A stretch of DNA of 64,000 bases from CAZKBP01 sp964551015. Lineage in GTDB: Bacteria > Bacteroidota > Bacteroidia > Cytophagales > Microscillaceae. Positions 1 through 8,541 of the stretch are shown here, piece after piece (within the stretch, counting starts at the first letter, position 1; each line of letters starts with the position of its first letter). The position numbers and the translations under genes were made by a program. The DNA lies in the NCBI GenBank assembly GCA_964551015.1, contig CAZKBP010000006.1, forward strand, positions 186,001-250,000. The letters are read 5' to 3'. A model generated the notes under the pieces. It made no database searches. It had not been told where the DNA came from and worked only from the letters and a program-made list of their open reading frames with translations.

Positions 1-1397
1 TGAACCTCCTCAATAGTTTTTTGTTCGGGCTGAGCTGCCTTAGACTCGGGCTGAGACTTCGTATAAGCACGAGCCACTTGATGGGCTTCTTTTCTTAAAA
101 GTTGGTTTCCTTCATGAATAAGTGCTTGCTCTTCAATACCAAGCAAACGGCTACATTCCTGATAAAAAACCCGGCGCTTAATCTCATCTGGGACTTTGAC
201 GATACTCTGCACCACATCTCGGATCATATTGGCTCGCTTGATGGGGTCATTCTTTGCTTCTGCGAGATATAATTTTGTTTTGAAGCTAATAAAGTCTTCT
301 GCTTGCTCAGTAAGTATTTTCTGAAAAGCCGAGGTGCCAATCTTTTGTACGTAACTATCAGGGTCTTCCCCATCTGGGAGTTTTACAATTTTGACGTTGA
401 GTCCCTCGGCTAGGATCAAATCTACTCCACGCAAGGAGGCTTTGATCCCAGCTAAGTCGCCATCATAGAGAATGGTGGCATTTTCTGTGAATCTTCGGAT
501 CAACTGAATCTGCTCCTTGGTCAGGGAAGTACCCGAAGAGGCCACCACGTTCTTAATATCCGCTTGATGTAGGGAGAGCACATCGGTGTAGCCTTCTACC
601 AGATAGCAATTGTCTTGCTCTCGGATCGCTTTTTTAGCTTGGTGAATCCCGTAAAGGATTTTGCTTTTTTGGTAAACGGGGGTTTCGGGAGAGTTGAGGT
701 ATTTGGGTTCTTTGGAGTTTTTTTTCAGCGTGCGCGCGCCAAAGCCGATGGGCTTACCCGATACATTATGAATCGGGAACATTACCCGTTCGCGAAAGCG
801 GTCGTAGACTTTGCCTTGATCATTTTTGAGAATCAGGCCCGCTTTGAGCAATATCTCCTCACTAAAGCCTTTCTCGAGGGCTTTCTTCAAGAAATCGTCC
901 CAGGTTTTGAGGCTATAGCCCAGCTGGAATACTTCCATAACTGGCTTTTTAAAACCTCTCTCTTTAAAATAACTAAGCCCAATATCCTGCCCTTCTTCTG
1001 ACTGTTCAAGCATTTCTTGGTAATACTGGCCGGCAAAGTCCAGGGCAATGAGAATACTTTCTCGCTCTTGATAAGCTTGTTTCTGTTCGTCCGTGAAGTC
1101 TTCCTCGCTCTCAATTTCTATTCCGTATTTATCGGCCAGATAGCGCAGTGCTTCGGGGTAGGTATAGTTTTCTAAATCCATCACGAAGCTTACCGAGTCG
1201 CCTCCTTTTCCACAGCCAAAACATTTGTAAATACCCTTGGAGGGAGAAACCGAGAAAGAAGGTGTTTTTTCGTTATGAAAAGGGCAACAAGCCATCCAAT
1301 TGCTTCCCTTTTTTTTGAGGGAGACGAAGTCTTGGACTACTTCTAGGATATCGGCTCGCTCATTAATCAGAGCGATGGTTTCGGAGGGTATGATCAT
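1..1397 (-). CDS. dnaG: DNA primase DnaG (partial, 3' end beyond the window)
   Basis: This primase synthesises RNA primers at the replication fork, working with the replicative helicase. I translated the minus strand from the ATG at 1397 and it stays open to the window edge, giving about 465 residues. The N-terminus carries a CHC2-type zinc finger: CCPFHNEKTPSFSV, then KCFGCGKGG about 20 residues later. The central TOPRIM domain shows the EGYTDV motif and the acidic YDGDLAG motif, both intact. The C-terminal helicase-interaction domain begins near the edge and is cut off. The start is supported by the conserved N-terminal MIIPSETIA-like segment directly before the zinc finger. The gene runs divergently from the small gene at 1970 across a structured 570-base gap. 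Identification is secure. Confidence 0.97.
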   Translation of the reverse strand, partial: MIIPSETIALINERADILEVVQDFVSLKKKGSNWMACCPFHNEKTPSFSVSPSKGIYKCFGCGKGGDSVSFVMDLENYTYPEALRYLADKYGIEIESEEDFTDEQKQAYQERESILIALDFAGQYYQEMLEQSEEGQDIGLSYFKERGFKKPVMEVFQLGYSLKTWDDFLKKALEKGFSEEILLKAGLILKNDQGKVYDRFRERVMFPIHNVSGKPIGFGARTLKKNSKEPKYLNSPETPVYQKSKILYGIHQAKKAIREQDNCYLVEGYTDVLSLHQADIKNVVASSGTSLTKEQIQLIRRFTENATILYDGDLAGIKASLRGVDLILAEGLNVKIVKLPDGEDPDSYVQKIGTSAFQKILTEQAEDFISFKTKLYLAEAKNDPIKRANMIRDVVQSIVKVPDEIKRRVFYQECSRLLGIEEQALIHEGNQLLRKEAHQVARAYTKSQPESKAAQPEQKTIEEV

Positions 1398-1538
1398 GTT
1401 TTTTCGCTTATCTCAAGTTGACAAAGTTACGATTTTTCGATTTTGAAAACAAGATTCTAGCGACTTCCTTGATGAAGACAAGTCACCTTCTATTTTCCCG
1501 AGCAAATTACTGAAAATCAGACACTTAACCCATTAAAA

Positions 1539-1571
1539 AATAATACCAAGCTACTCGCGCTTGGTATTATT
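1539..1571 (-). terminator. Terminator-like hairpin, T-run on the minus strand
   Basis: AATAATACCAAG at 1539-1550 pairs perfectly with CTTGGTATTATT at 1560-1571. One more C-G pair closes a 7-base loop, giving a 13-bp stem. Read on the minus strand, the stem runs into a T-rich tail (about 1531-1541). No minus-strand gene lies upstream of it, so it would end an unannotated transcript or act in the dnaG leader. Confidence 0.55.
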
Positions 1572-1744
1572 ATTGCTATTTTTGCTATAAATTTTGATGC
1601 CCTTCTTGCTATAGGGTGTCTTCTTTTAGAAAATAACAGGATAAGACATATTTTGGCATCATTTTCGAGAATTATTAAAAATAATTTGGTGTCTTTTTTT
1701 CAAACAGGTAGACTATTCCTCGAGAATGGGTGCCTGTTTTTTTT
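1572..1744 (+). ncRNA. Candidate small RNA ending at the 1702-1744 terminator
   Basis: The plus strand here holds an inverted repeat (TGTCTT...AAGACA) followed by a strong intrinsic terminator, with no open reading frame that looks coding. A short transcript starting somewhere after about 1560 and ending at 1744 would explain the terminator. I recognise no known RNA family and the 5' end is a guess. An alternative is a long untranslated leader with attenuation for the gene at 1970. Confidence 0.25.
1702..1744 (+). terminator. Rho-independent terminator on the plus strand
   Basis: AAACAGGTA at 1702-1710 pairs with TGCCTGTTT at 1731-1739 (one G-T pair). An inner helix, CTATTC at 1713-1718 with GAATGG at 1724-1729, extends it. 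Eight T residues follow at 1737-1744. This is a canonical intrinsic terminator, yet no plus-strand gene lies upstream within the window, which suggests a short non-coding transcript. Confidence 0.6.
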
Positions 1745-1969
1745 AAGAATTATACATGAGATTTTGCAATTTAAAGATTCCTCTCCAAATTTTGAAAAAA
1801 ATCCCACCTTTTTCGCAGTTAAATCTTTGAAAATTAGCCTACATCCAGACAAAATACAGCAGACTTAACACAAACCATCTCCAGAAATCACCTTTTTTTC
1901 TCAAACATCTCCGCTTTCAATAAGTTGATCTTGTAGTTACAAAATTTACAACCAATAAACTGAGCCATT

Positions 1970-2143
1970 ATGTTTGGTCTTTTCAAGAAAAAAAGCGAAG
2001 TAGATAAGTTAAATGATCAATATAAGAAACTGATGAAGGAGGCGCACAGCCTTTCTCAAAGAGATCGTAAAGCAGGCGATCAAAAAATGGCCGAAGCTGA
2101 GGAGATTCTAAAAAAAATAGAAGCACTGAAAGCCCAGTCTTAG
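1970..2143 (+). CDS. Lacal_2735/DUF6435-type small protein
   Basis: This 57-residue protein starts MFGLFKKKSEVDKLNDQYKK and contains LMKEAHSLSQRDRKAGDQK and AEEILKKIEAL. The length, the MFGLFKKKSE start and the internal EAH-S-RKA-DQK-AEAE pattern match the small Lacal_2735 (DUF6435) family common in Bacteroidota. It is highly charged, probably helical, and has no signal peptide or membrane segment. The family's function is unknown. The DoxX-like membrane gene follows after 48 bases on the same strand, so the two may be co-transcribed. Confidence 0.85.
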   Translation: MFGLFKKKSEVDKLNDQYKKLMKEAHSLSQRDRKAGDQKMAEAEEILKKIEALKAQS

Positions 2144-2191
2144 ACTATCAACATTTATCTTTGCTGAGATCACCGTTTTACCTTGGCAAAG

Positions 2192-2572
2192 ATGACAATA
2201 GATCTATTTTTAAGCTATCTGAGTTGGGTGCTGATGGCGATTCTCTATATTTTCGCGGGTATTAGCCATTTCACGAAAGAAGACTTTTTTATAAAAATTG
2301 TTCCTCCTTTCGTGCCCTATCCCAAGCAAGTAGTACAAATCAGTGGAGTGATAGAAATCTTATTAGGCCTAGCCCTGCTTATTCCTAGCTTGACCGTATG
2401 GGCAGCGTGGGGAATTATCTTACTGCTCATTGTGGTCTATCCTGCCAATATTTATATGTTAGTGGCTCGTATTCAGGGCAAGCGCTTTCATAAGCTACCT
2501 GTGTGGGGTTTGTGGCTGAGATTGGCTTTGCAGTTTTTGCTCGTTTATTGGGCTTATACTTTTACCTACTGA
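2192..2572 (+). CDS. DoxX-like four-helix membrane protein
   Basis: This 126-residue integral membrane protein has about four hydrophobic helices (roughly residues 5-22, 45-65, 68-90 and 105-125). The GISHF segment after helix 1 and the PxxxVQISGVIEILLG segment resemble DoxX/MauE-type proteins. These are often linked to quinone or thiosulfate redox chemistry, but no substrate can be inferred here. I chose the ATG at 2192; an in-frame TTG at 2183 would add three residues. A hairpin terminator follows at 2641-2668. It is not closely similar to the second DoxX protein at 60713. Confidence 0.75.
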   Translation: MTIDLFLSYLSWVLMAILYIFAGISHFTKEDFFIKIVPPFVPYPKQVVQISGVIEILLGLALLIPSLTVWAAWGIILLLIVVYPANIYMLVARIQGKRFHKLPVWGLWLRLALQFLLVYWAYTFTY

Positions 2573-2640
2573 GTTTTCGGTTTGTACAGTATTAAGCAAT
2601 GATAAGACCATTTGTGCTCAAACTTTAGATTAAAAAAGGC

Positions 2641-2668
2641 AACCCCGAATTACTTCGGGGTTTATATT
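2641..2668. terminator. Intrinsic terminator between convergent genes
   Basis: AACCCCGAA (2641-2649), a TTAC loop and TTCGGGGTT (2654-2662) form a 9-bp GC-rich stem. T-rich sequence follows on the plus strand and an A-run precedes it, so it can serve both the DoxX-like gene and the convergent gene at 2720. Confidence 0.8.
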
Positions 2669-2719
2669 TTTTGGGGAAATATTTCAGATTTTCTATGCTT
2701 AAATTAAGAGGAAAGTCTC

Positions 2720-3181
2720 CTATTGTTCAAGCGGGACTAGGGTTATTTCACGCCCATACTGCTCGGTATCTACCTTAATTTTGTCGTTGTTGGCTTCTAA
2801 GAGGGTGATATGCTCCTGAAAACCTTGTTGATTGGTAGCGATGATGGTTTTACCTTGAAGTTTCCAAGTCCCTTCTTCCAGAACTTCTCCTGCCATGTAG
2901 ACACGGAAAATACGCTCAGGGCTTAATTTGAACTCAAAAACCGTATTTTCGGCATCCATTTTCAGTTGATTCAAGCTAGCCTCTTGCTGAGCAGCAGAGA
3001 GACGCTCAAAGGCTTCTTTCTCGGCAGCAGGCATATGCTTGAGGTGGACCTCTTTATCAAAGATGACTTGCCACTTCTTAGTGAATAATTGAGGGTTGAG
3101 CTGTACCTGCGACCAAGCTTGTGAGTGAATTGCTAATAAAGCTAGGCAGAGAATGCTAATTGCTAGTTTAATGTTTTTCAT
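2720..3181 (-). CDS. Secreted protein of unknown function (lipocalin-like size)
   Basis: This 153-residue protein has a clear Sec signal peptide (MKNIKLAISILCLALLAIH, cleavage near SQA), so it is exported to the periplasm or beyond. The mature part has a short helical stretch rich in Glu, Ala and Gln (about residues 50-80). Alternating strands follow: FEFKLSPERIFRVY, EEGTWKLQGKTII and ITLLEANNDKIKV. That pattern resembles the small lipocalin-like (DUF4488/DUF5004-type) proteins of Bacteroidota that report on a bound ligand. I see no catalytic motif, and the family assignment is a guess. It stands alone and converges on the DoxX-like gene. Confidence 0.7.
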   Translation of the reverse strand: MKNIKLAISILCLALLAIHSQAWSQVQLNPQLFTKKWQVIFDKEVHLKHMPAAEKEAFERLSAAQQEASLNQLKMDAENTVFEFKLSPERIFRVYMAGEVLEEGTWKLQGKTIIATNQQGFQEHITLLEANNDKIKVDTEQYGREITLVPLEQ

Positions 3182-3516
3182 AGAGATATAAAAAGTAATT
3201 TATGATGTCATTGAGTACTGATTATATAACGAAGTGGTTATCGTAAAATTAGTGTCTTTGTGACTTTTTGATGCTTAAAATTAGTATTTTTTTACCATTA
3301 ACTCAAAATTAGCTCTATTTCTCTCAGGTGTTTCTTGTAAATAGGATTTGGCTTTTTGATAAAAAGCCGTATATCATTTTATTTAGTTTTTATTAAACGA
3401 ATGATATATGGACTCAAGGTTCTTGAGTAGCAGGAATCTTTGAAATATTTCGCTTTTCTTCCGAAAAATGTTTAATATATAGGTTACGAAAGATTTCGTT
3501 CTGATCTGCCTTTTCT
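3182..3516. other. AT-rich divergent intergenic region
   Basis: No gene is visible. The only notable structure is an inverted repeat, TATATCATT at 3370-3378 with AATGATATA at 3400-3408, followed by a short hairpin (CTCAAG...CTTGAG, about 3413-3427). The region separates divergent genes and presumably holds both promoters. Confidence 0.5.
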
Positions 3517-4239
3517 ATGCCCAACCAACAAAAACATCGGGGACAGCACTCCCAAGATGCTGTCTTATTTAGCCAAGATTGGATGCCGATCTTACGCAAA
3601 TCTGTCGCTGATTTGAGCCTCTTATGGACAATGGGTTATCCTGAGGAAGCCTCTTTGAAGCTGGTCGGCGATCATTATCGACTTCGTAAGCGACAGAGGC
3701 AGGCATTGATGCGGGCAAGCTGCTCTAATCAAGCCTTCCTGCATAGGCAAAGGTACGAGCTAGACGAGGCTTTTCTCAAACACAGCCCTGTATGTATTGA
3801 CGCTTATAACCTCCTGATTACGACTGAAAGTATCCTTTCGGGGGGGATTATTATGGCTTGTCGGGATGGCTGCTACCGTGATATCGCCAGCGTACACGGT
3901 ACTTACCGGCGTGTAGAGGAGACGCTGCCCGCGATTCATCTGATTGGGGCTTGTTTGCAAGACCTTGGTGTAGAAAGCGTGTACTGGTACTTAGATGCGC
4001 CCATTTCTAATAGTGGTCGTCTTAAGAATATGCTACTGCAAGAAGCGCATCAGCACGGTTGGCCCTGGGAAGCGGCCCTTGTTCCCAGTCCAGATAAGGT
4101 ACTTGCAGAGACCGAGGGGGTTGTGATTTCATCAGATAGTTGGATTTTAGATCAGGCTTTGGGTTGGTATAATCTATGTGCCTTTCTTTTGCGTAGTGAT
4201 CGTCTACCCAAGTCGGCCAACCTTAAAAGAATGTGCTAA
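3517..4239 (+). CDS. DUF434/DUF5616 protein, possibly a PIN/NYN-like nuclease
   Basis: This 240-residue protein matches the DUF434 family. The N-terminal half (about residues 20-75) has VADLSLLWTMGY, ALKLVGDHYRL and RQRQALMRASCS, a helical DUF434 segment. The C-terminal half has CIDAYNLLITTES, RDGCYRDIASVHGTYRRVEE, WYLDAPISNSGR and SSDSWILDQ. Spaced acidic residues in DAYN, YLDAPIS and SDSWILD resemble the active-site spacing of PIN/NYN nucleases, which is my inference. No signal peptide is present, so it is cytoplasmic. The family is mainly known from archaea and scattered bacteria, and the gene stands alone here, so horizontal acquisition is possible. The ATG at 3517 keeps the N-terminal basic segment. 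Confidence 0.8.
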   Translation: MPNQQKHRGQHSQDAVLFSQDWMPILRKSVADLSLLWTMGYPEEASLKLVGDHYRLRKRQRQALMRASCSNQAFLHRQRYELDEAFLKHSPVCIDAYNLLITTESILSGGIIMACRDGCYRDIASVHGTYRRVEETLPAIHLIGACLQDLGVESVYWYLDAPISNSGRLKNMLLQEAHQHGWPWEAALVPSPDKVLAETEGVVISSDSWILDQALGWYNLCAFLLRSDRLPKSANLKRMC

Positions 4240-4471
4240 TCTTACTTGGCTCATTCTCGGTGAATATTTACCTGAAAAAGAAAATGTATTTTTATTTTTA
4301 AGCTATATCTATTAATATTCAACTTTATTGATCTGAGCTAGCTTAGTCCATTCATCTATCGGCTTGAAAAATAAGTATTATCTTACGCGGACAAGAATTC
4401 ATCCAGCATTATTAAACCCATAGCTTTCAAATAGGATTGAAATTTGCAGGTTTTCTTCGATATAAGGCGAA

Positions 4472-6685
4472 ATGATTAAGATGAAATACAGACATCAAGT
4501 GTTAGGTTGCTTTTGGGTGTTTTTGCTTCTGAGTTGGGTGCCAGCTAGTGCGCAGACCAGTAAGCTAGACAGCATTAGTCAACTTTTGGAGAAAAGTCAG
4601 CGCAATAGCATCGAGAAAGTAAAAACACTCAACATTATGTCAAAGGAGCTTTTGGAAGTTTCTTCTGAAAAATCCCTTATCTATGCCCAACAAGCACTCC
4701 TGATTGCCGAAAGATTGAATTACCGCCAAGGTATTGGGGATGCTATTTTTTATATTGCAAGTGCCTACATAGAGCTGAATAATTATTCAAAATCTCTCGA
4801 GTATTACCTCCGCGCTCTAAAATTTTATCAAAGCTACAATACACCTGGTCAGGCGGCCGCCTTGGCGGCTATTGGTCGTATCTATTTTAAATTTGGGGAC
4901 TTTCAACAGGCGCTGGATTATTATTGGCAAGCCATTGAACTCAGAAGAGAAATAGAAGACATGGTTGGTCTAGCCACTTCGCTGACCGATATTGGCATTC
5001 TATACACTGCCTCCGAGAATTATGATAAAGCGGTAGAAAATTTCCAAAAAGCCATTGCCCTCACCGAAAAACAAGATAACCTTACCCTGAGAGGAGATAT
5101 ATTTTTATACCTAGGCGATACTTACGAAAAATCTGGTGAACTTGGTATGGCCAACACTTATTATCAAAAAGCGATCTCCGTGATGAAGCAAAATCGTGAT
5201 CAGAAAGGAGAAGCCAAGGTTTATCAGGGACTAGGAGATGTCAAAAAAAATATAGAAAGCTACAACGAAGCACTTGCTTATTATTTACAAGCTCTCAGTA
5301 TCCAAAAACAAATCAATGACCAAGAAGGAATTAGCTATTCCTACTTAGGGATCGCCGATTTGTATATTGAAACCGATAATGCCCAGAGAGCGCTTGACTA
5401 CCTGGATCAAAGCCAAGAAATTGCCCAAAAGCTCGGACAAAAACAATTGATTCGGGACAATTATCAAAAAAAGGCAATCGCACTCGAGCAACTAGGCCAA
5501 CACCAAGAAGCCCTCGATAATTATCGTATCTATAAGGCTTACAATGACTCGCTCTATAATGAATCGCGCCTGGCCCTTATCACAGAAATGCAAACCCGAT
5601 TTGAGTTAGCCACCAAGGAGCGTGAGAATAAAGAACAAAGACAAAAAATTCAAATCCTGACCGAGCAGCACGTGGAGCAAGATATGAGCCTCCGCGATAA
5701 AGAGCGTAACATTCAACAGCAGAACCTGATTATCTTGTCGTTCATTGGAATCACCTTGCTCACGATTCTCTTGATTGTGGTACTCTACCGTGGACGCATG
5801 AAGAGCATTCGTGCCAACCGACAACTCCAAGCACAAAACCTCGAGATCAATCGCCAGAAAGCTGAGATTGAGAAGCAGAGTAAGCAATTAGAAGAAGCTT
5901 TTATGAAAATCTCAGATAGTATCCACTACGCGGAAACGATTCAGAAATCCATTTTACCCAGTGAAGATAAACTTCGTAAGCTACTGAGGGAATACTTTGT
6001 CATCTCAGAGGCCAAGGAGGTGGTATCAGGCGATTTTTACTGGATTAGTAAAATAGAAGACAAAATCTTCATAGCCGTGGTGGATTGTACCGGTCACGGT
6101 GTACCGGGTGGATTTACCTCGATGATTGGGCATACGCTTCTGAACGAAATCATTAATCAAAAACAGGTGTATGATCCCTCACGTATCTTAGAATTGCTCA
6201 ATCAGGGAGTGATTAATGTGATTGAGAAACAAATGCAAGACATTGCCATTGGCATGGAAGCTTGTCTGGCCTTGATTGAACCTCTGAAGGAAGACCCTAA
6301 ACACGTAAGAATTACCTACGCTGGTGCCAAACGTCCTCTTTTCTCCATTCGTAATAATGGGGTGCCTATCCACCAACAAGAAGTGACTGAACTCAGAGGA
6401 GACCGCGAACCCATTGGTTTTGTCTTGAAGAGTGACCGTCGCTACACCAACAAAACTCTTGTCGTAGAAAAAGGAAGCATTATCTATCTCACGAGTGATG
6501 GTTTTGTGGATCAGGCTAACGAGCGCAACAAACGTTTTGGTACTAACCGCTTTAAGGCACTGATTCGTGAAAATGCCGCCATGAGTCTCCCCGAACAAAA
6601 ACAAAAATTTGTCAGCGTACTCCAAGCTTACAAAAAAAGCACTTCTCAACGTGATGACATCACCGTGGTTGGTCTACGTTTGTAG
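4472..6685 (+). CDS. TPR sensor with SpoIIE/PP2C serine phosphatase domain
   Basis: This 737-residue membrane protein has a signal peptide (to about residue 28). Seven or eight tetratricopeptide repeats predicted to be periplasmic follow (about 60-370), then a charged coiled coil, one transmembrane helix (about 417-438), a second coiled coil and a cytoplasmic SpoIIE-type PP2C domain (about 500-737). The phosphatase metal-binding motifs are intact: SGDFYW near 518, VDCTGHGVPGG near 536, LTSDGFVDQ and RDDITVV near 726. Such proteins probably relay an external or envelope signal to dephosphorylation of STAS-type anti-sigma antagonists. No such partner is adjacent. An in-frame ATG three codons downstream is an alternative start. 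The protein at 22362 has the same architecture. Confidence 0.93.
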   Translation: MIKMKYRHQVLGCFWVFLLLSWVPASAQTSKLDSISQLLEKSQRNSIEKVKTLNIMSKELLEVSSEKSLIYAQQALLIAERLNYRQGIGDAIFYIASAYIELNNYSKSLEYYLRALKFYQSYNTPGQAAALAAIGRIYFKFGDFQQALDYYWQAIELRREIEDMVGLATSLTDIGILYTASENYDKAVENFQKAIALTEKQDNLTLRGDIFLYLGDTYEKSGELGMANTYYQKAISVMKQNRDQKGEAKVYQGLGDVKKNIESYNEALAYYLQALSIQKQINDQEGISYSYLGIADLYIETDNAQRALDYLDQSQEIAQKLGQKQLIRDNYQKKAIALEQLGQHQEALDNYRIYKAYNDSLYNESRLALITEMQTRFELATKERENKEQRQKIQILTEQHVEQDMSLRDKERNIQQQNLIILSFIGITLLTILLIVVLYRGRMKSIRANRQLQAQNLEINRQKAEIEKQSKQLEEAFMKISDSIHYAETIQKSILPSEDKLRKLLREYFVISEAKEVVSGDFYWISKIEDKIFIAVVDCTGHGVPGGFTSMIGHTLLNEIINQKQVYDPSRILELLNQGVINVIEKQMQDIAIGMEACLALIEPLKEDPKHVRITYAGAKRPLFSIRNNGVPIHQQEVTELRGDREPIGFVLKSDRRYTNKTLVVEKGSIIYLTSDGFVDQANERNKRFGTNRFKALIRENAAMSLPEQKQKFVSVLQAYKKSTSQRDDITVVGLRL

Positions 6686-6900
6686 TCCATTGTTTTGGTT
6701 GCTTGTAGATGAGGGGTGATCCGTTCCGCTGTTTTTTACAGCTTTGATGGCTAATTTTTTTGCAAAATTCTTATGCTAGAATAGCTAAGCGTGTTTTTGG
6801 ATAATTATTCTTGAAAAGCCATTATCAACCATTCGTCACGAAAACTACCTAGGTTTTGAGATTATTTCGTAATTTTGAGACTACCACAGACTGTAAGGAT

Positions 6901-7644
6901 ATGAATTTCAACATTTTTGCTTTGTTTGGCAAGTTTGTACTCGTGATGGCCTTATCTGGTGTCAATTGCTATGCCCAAAATCTTCGCCGTCCTATGGATG
7001 TTCCTCCAGATATGGCTTTTCTACAAGGTGGCCCCACTCCCATTGGTTCCGAAACTGGAGCCGAAAATGAAAAGCCTGTTTTCCAAACTTTTATCAACCC
7101 TTTTTATCTTGACCAGACTCCCGTTACGGTGGCTCAATTTCGCTTATTCGTGAAGATCAATCGCTACATCACAGATGCCGAAAAAAAAGGGGAATCCGCG
7201 GTCTATCAAGTAGAAACCGGAACTTGGGAAGTAGTAAAAGGTGCCAATTGGCTCTATCCCTACGGCCCCGAAGAGGGAAAGGCTTCATCTGAAGAATCTG
7301 TCAGGCAAGTAAGCTGGAATGATGCTCAAGCCTATGCACTATGGGTGGGCAAGCGATTACCCAGTGAATACGAGTTGGAGTATGCGATTAGAGAAAAAGA
7401 CAAATTGAGTTTAAAGGGCTTAGATGGTAATTTATGGCAATGGTGCGACAATTGGTATAGCCTACACGATGAAAATACTTACTATGAGCAACAACTCAAT
7501 CGTGAAAAAACCATCAAAGGAGGAGGACTCATTCAAAAAGAGGAGGCAAAATCCGTTCCTTACCGCGCCTCGATCCGTAGTTCTGCCCTCCCCTCCACGG
7601 CCAGCAGTGATTTAGGTTTTCGCTGTGTAAAAGATATTCGCTAA
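6901..7644 (+). CDS. Formylglycine-generating-enzyme-like (SUMF1/EgtB-type) secreted protein
   Basis: This 247-residue protein has a signal peptide (MNFNIFALFGKFVLVMALSG, cleavage near CYAQ) and a FGE-sulfatase fold. PPDMAFLQGG and INPFYLDQTPVTVAQFRLFV are followed by VSWNDAQAYALWVGKRLPSE, GLDGNLWQWCDNWY and DLGFRCV. The catalytic Cys pair of true formylglycine-generating enzymes is missing from the region around IKGGGLIQKEEAKSVPYRAS. It is therefore probably not a sulfatase activator but one of the structural or divergent members found in Bacteroidota; GldJ and GldK of the gliding/T9SS machinery share this fold. I chose the ATG at 6901 because it begins a proper signal peptide. Its stop codon directly abuts the stop of the convergent TerB-like gene. 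Confidence 0.85.
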   Translation: MNFNIFALFGKFVLVMALSGVNCYAQNLRRPMDVPPDMAFLQGGPTPIGSETGAENEKPVFQTFINPFYLDQTPVTVAQFRLFVKINRYITDAEKKGESAVYQVETGTWEVVKGANWLYPYGPEEGKASSEESVRQVSWNDAQAYALWVGKRLPSEYELEYAIREKDKLSLKGLDGNLWQWCDNWYSLHDENTYYEQQLNREKTIKGGGLIQKEEAKSVPYRASIRSSALPSTASSDLGFRCVKDIR

Positions 7645-8049
7645 TTATTCCTCTCTTGTTTGATCGTATTGATCTACATCTGAAGCTTGCAAGCCCAATC
7701 CAGCCAAGGCGTGTCGATAGATTTCCATTTCCTTTTGATTATGGCCATTCTCGTCGGAGTCATCTGAGCTATTATCTGCTTTAATTACCTGTAGTAGCCA
7801 ATAGGCCGCTTTGACTCTTTCTTCGGGTGGGTGGGCATTGAGGCTTTGATAAACTAATGCTCTGAAGTCCTCGTGTGTTTTTTGATTCAGTTCGGTAATC
7901 ACGAATTTACATTCTTCGGCAGGAAGATGGTGGTCTTCGCTGGTGAGTTCTACCAAAAGATCCTTTTCATTATCTTGCAGATGCCCATCTGCTCTGGCTC
8001 CTAGAAGCATTAATCCAAACATGGCCTGGTTAAATGTATAATTTTCCAT
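7645..8049 (-). CDS. TerB-like (tellurite-resistance fold) protein
   Basis: This is a 134-residue acidic cytoplasmic protein without a signal peptide. The N-terminal MFGLMLLGARADGHLQDNE segment, with its helix-ADG-acidic pattern, is typical of the TerB/DjlA N-terminal helical fold. In that fold, conserved acidic residues may bind metal. The FRALVYQSLNAHPPEERVKA and AAYWLLQVIKAD helices agree. The C-terminus is Asp/Ser-rich and probably disordered. The function of stand-alone TerB proteins is unclear, but envelope stress is often suggested. Its stop codon (7645-7647) touches the stop of the FGE-like gene, so transcription of the two genes converges with no spacer. Confidence 0.75.
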   Translation of the reverse strand: MENYTFNQAMFGLMLLGARADGHLQDNEKDLLVELTSEDHHLPAEECKFVITELNQKTHEDFRALVYQSLNAHPPEERVKAAYWLLQVIKADNSSDDSDENGHNQKEMEIYRHALAGLGLQASDVDQYDQTREE

Positions 8050-8541
8050 TTATTGAGTAATTAAGCGTTTTTTAAGTATTTGTCTCTTGTGAGTTGTTTG
8101 TGAAGTCGTTTAGAATTCGTCTCCGTATTTTTTTGCCAAGTGATTACCATCCTCTTGGTTAAACCATTTCGGTTTCTTCCTCGATAATTCAGCTCAGCGT
8201 TTCATTCCTATTTGAAATATTTATTCCGACATCAACCTACTCATTTGAGCCATCCAATAAACATTTTATCAAGGGTTTAAATCTAAATTTAAAGCGTGTA
8301 AATTTCAAAAAGTTTGTAAGTAATTACAATCCTATCCAGAAAATAATTCTGCTTGATTCCTAGTATACTTTCTACTCAACTATTATTTCCCTCGGCCAGA
8401 TTTTTACAAACTCGTAATTTCTACTATTTTTAGCAGAGATCAATATATAGATTCGTCTAAATTTCACCTTTGAGTTCCAAAATTCATATTTCGCCAACAA
8501 ACCAAAACTTTAGACGCCTTCATAAAAAACATACCTAATCC
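8050..8541. other. Divergent intergenic region, no gene seen
   Basis: This is a 492-base AT-rich stretch between the divergent TerB-like and epoxide-hydrolase-like genes. A short hairpin (AAACC...GGTTT, about 8161-8175) is present. I found no open frame with coding character and no RNA gene. It presumably carries the promoters of both neighbours. Confidence 0.45.

Larger units (their letters stand above)
1398..1969. other. Structured intergenic region between dnaG and the DUF6435-like gene
   Basis: I see no convincing protein gene in this 572-base AT-rich gap. It contains two strong terminator-like hairpins, listed separately at 1539-1571 and 1702-1744. Both lie between divergent genes, where no annotated transcript needs ending. 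A weaker inverted repeat (TGTCTT and AAGACA, about 1617-1647) lies between them. The stretch may therefore encode a small RNA or hold untranslated leaders. Confidence 0.5.

Noticed and set aside
1653..1868. 71-codon plus-strand frame near dnaG
   Set aside because: It runs through the terminator hairpin and is AT-rich, with no coding signs.
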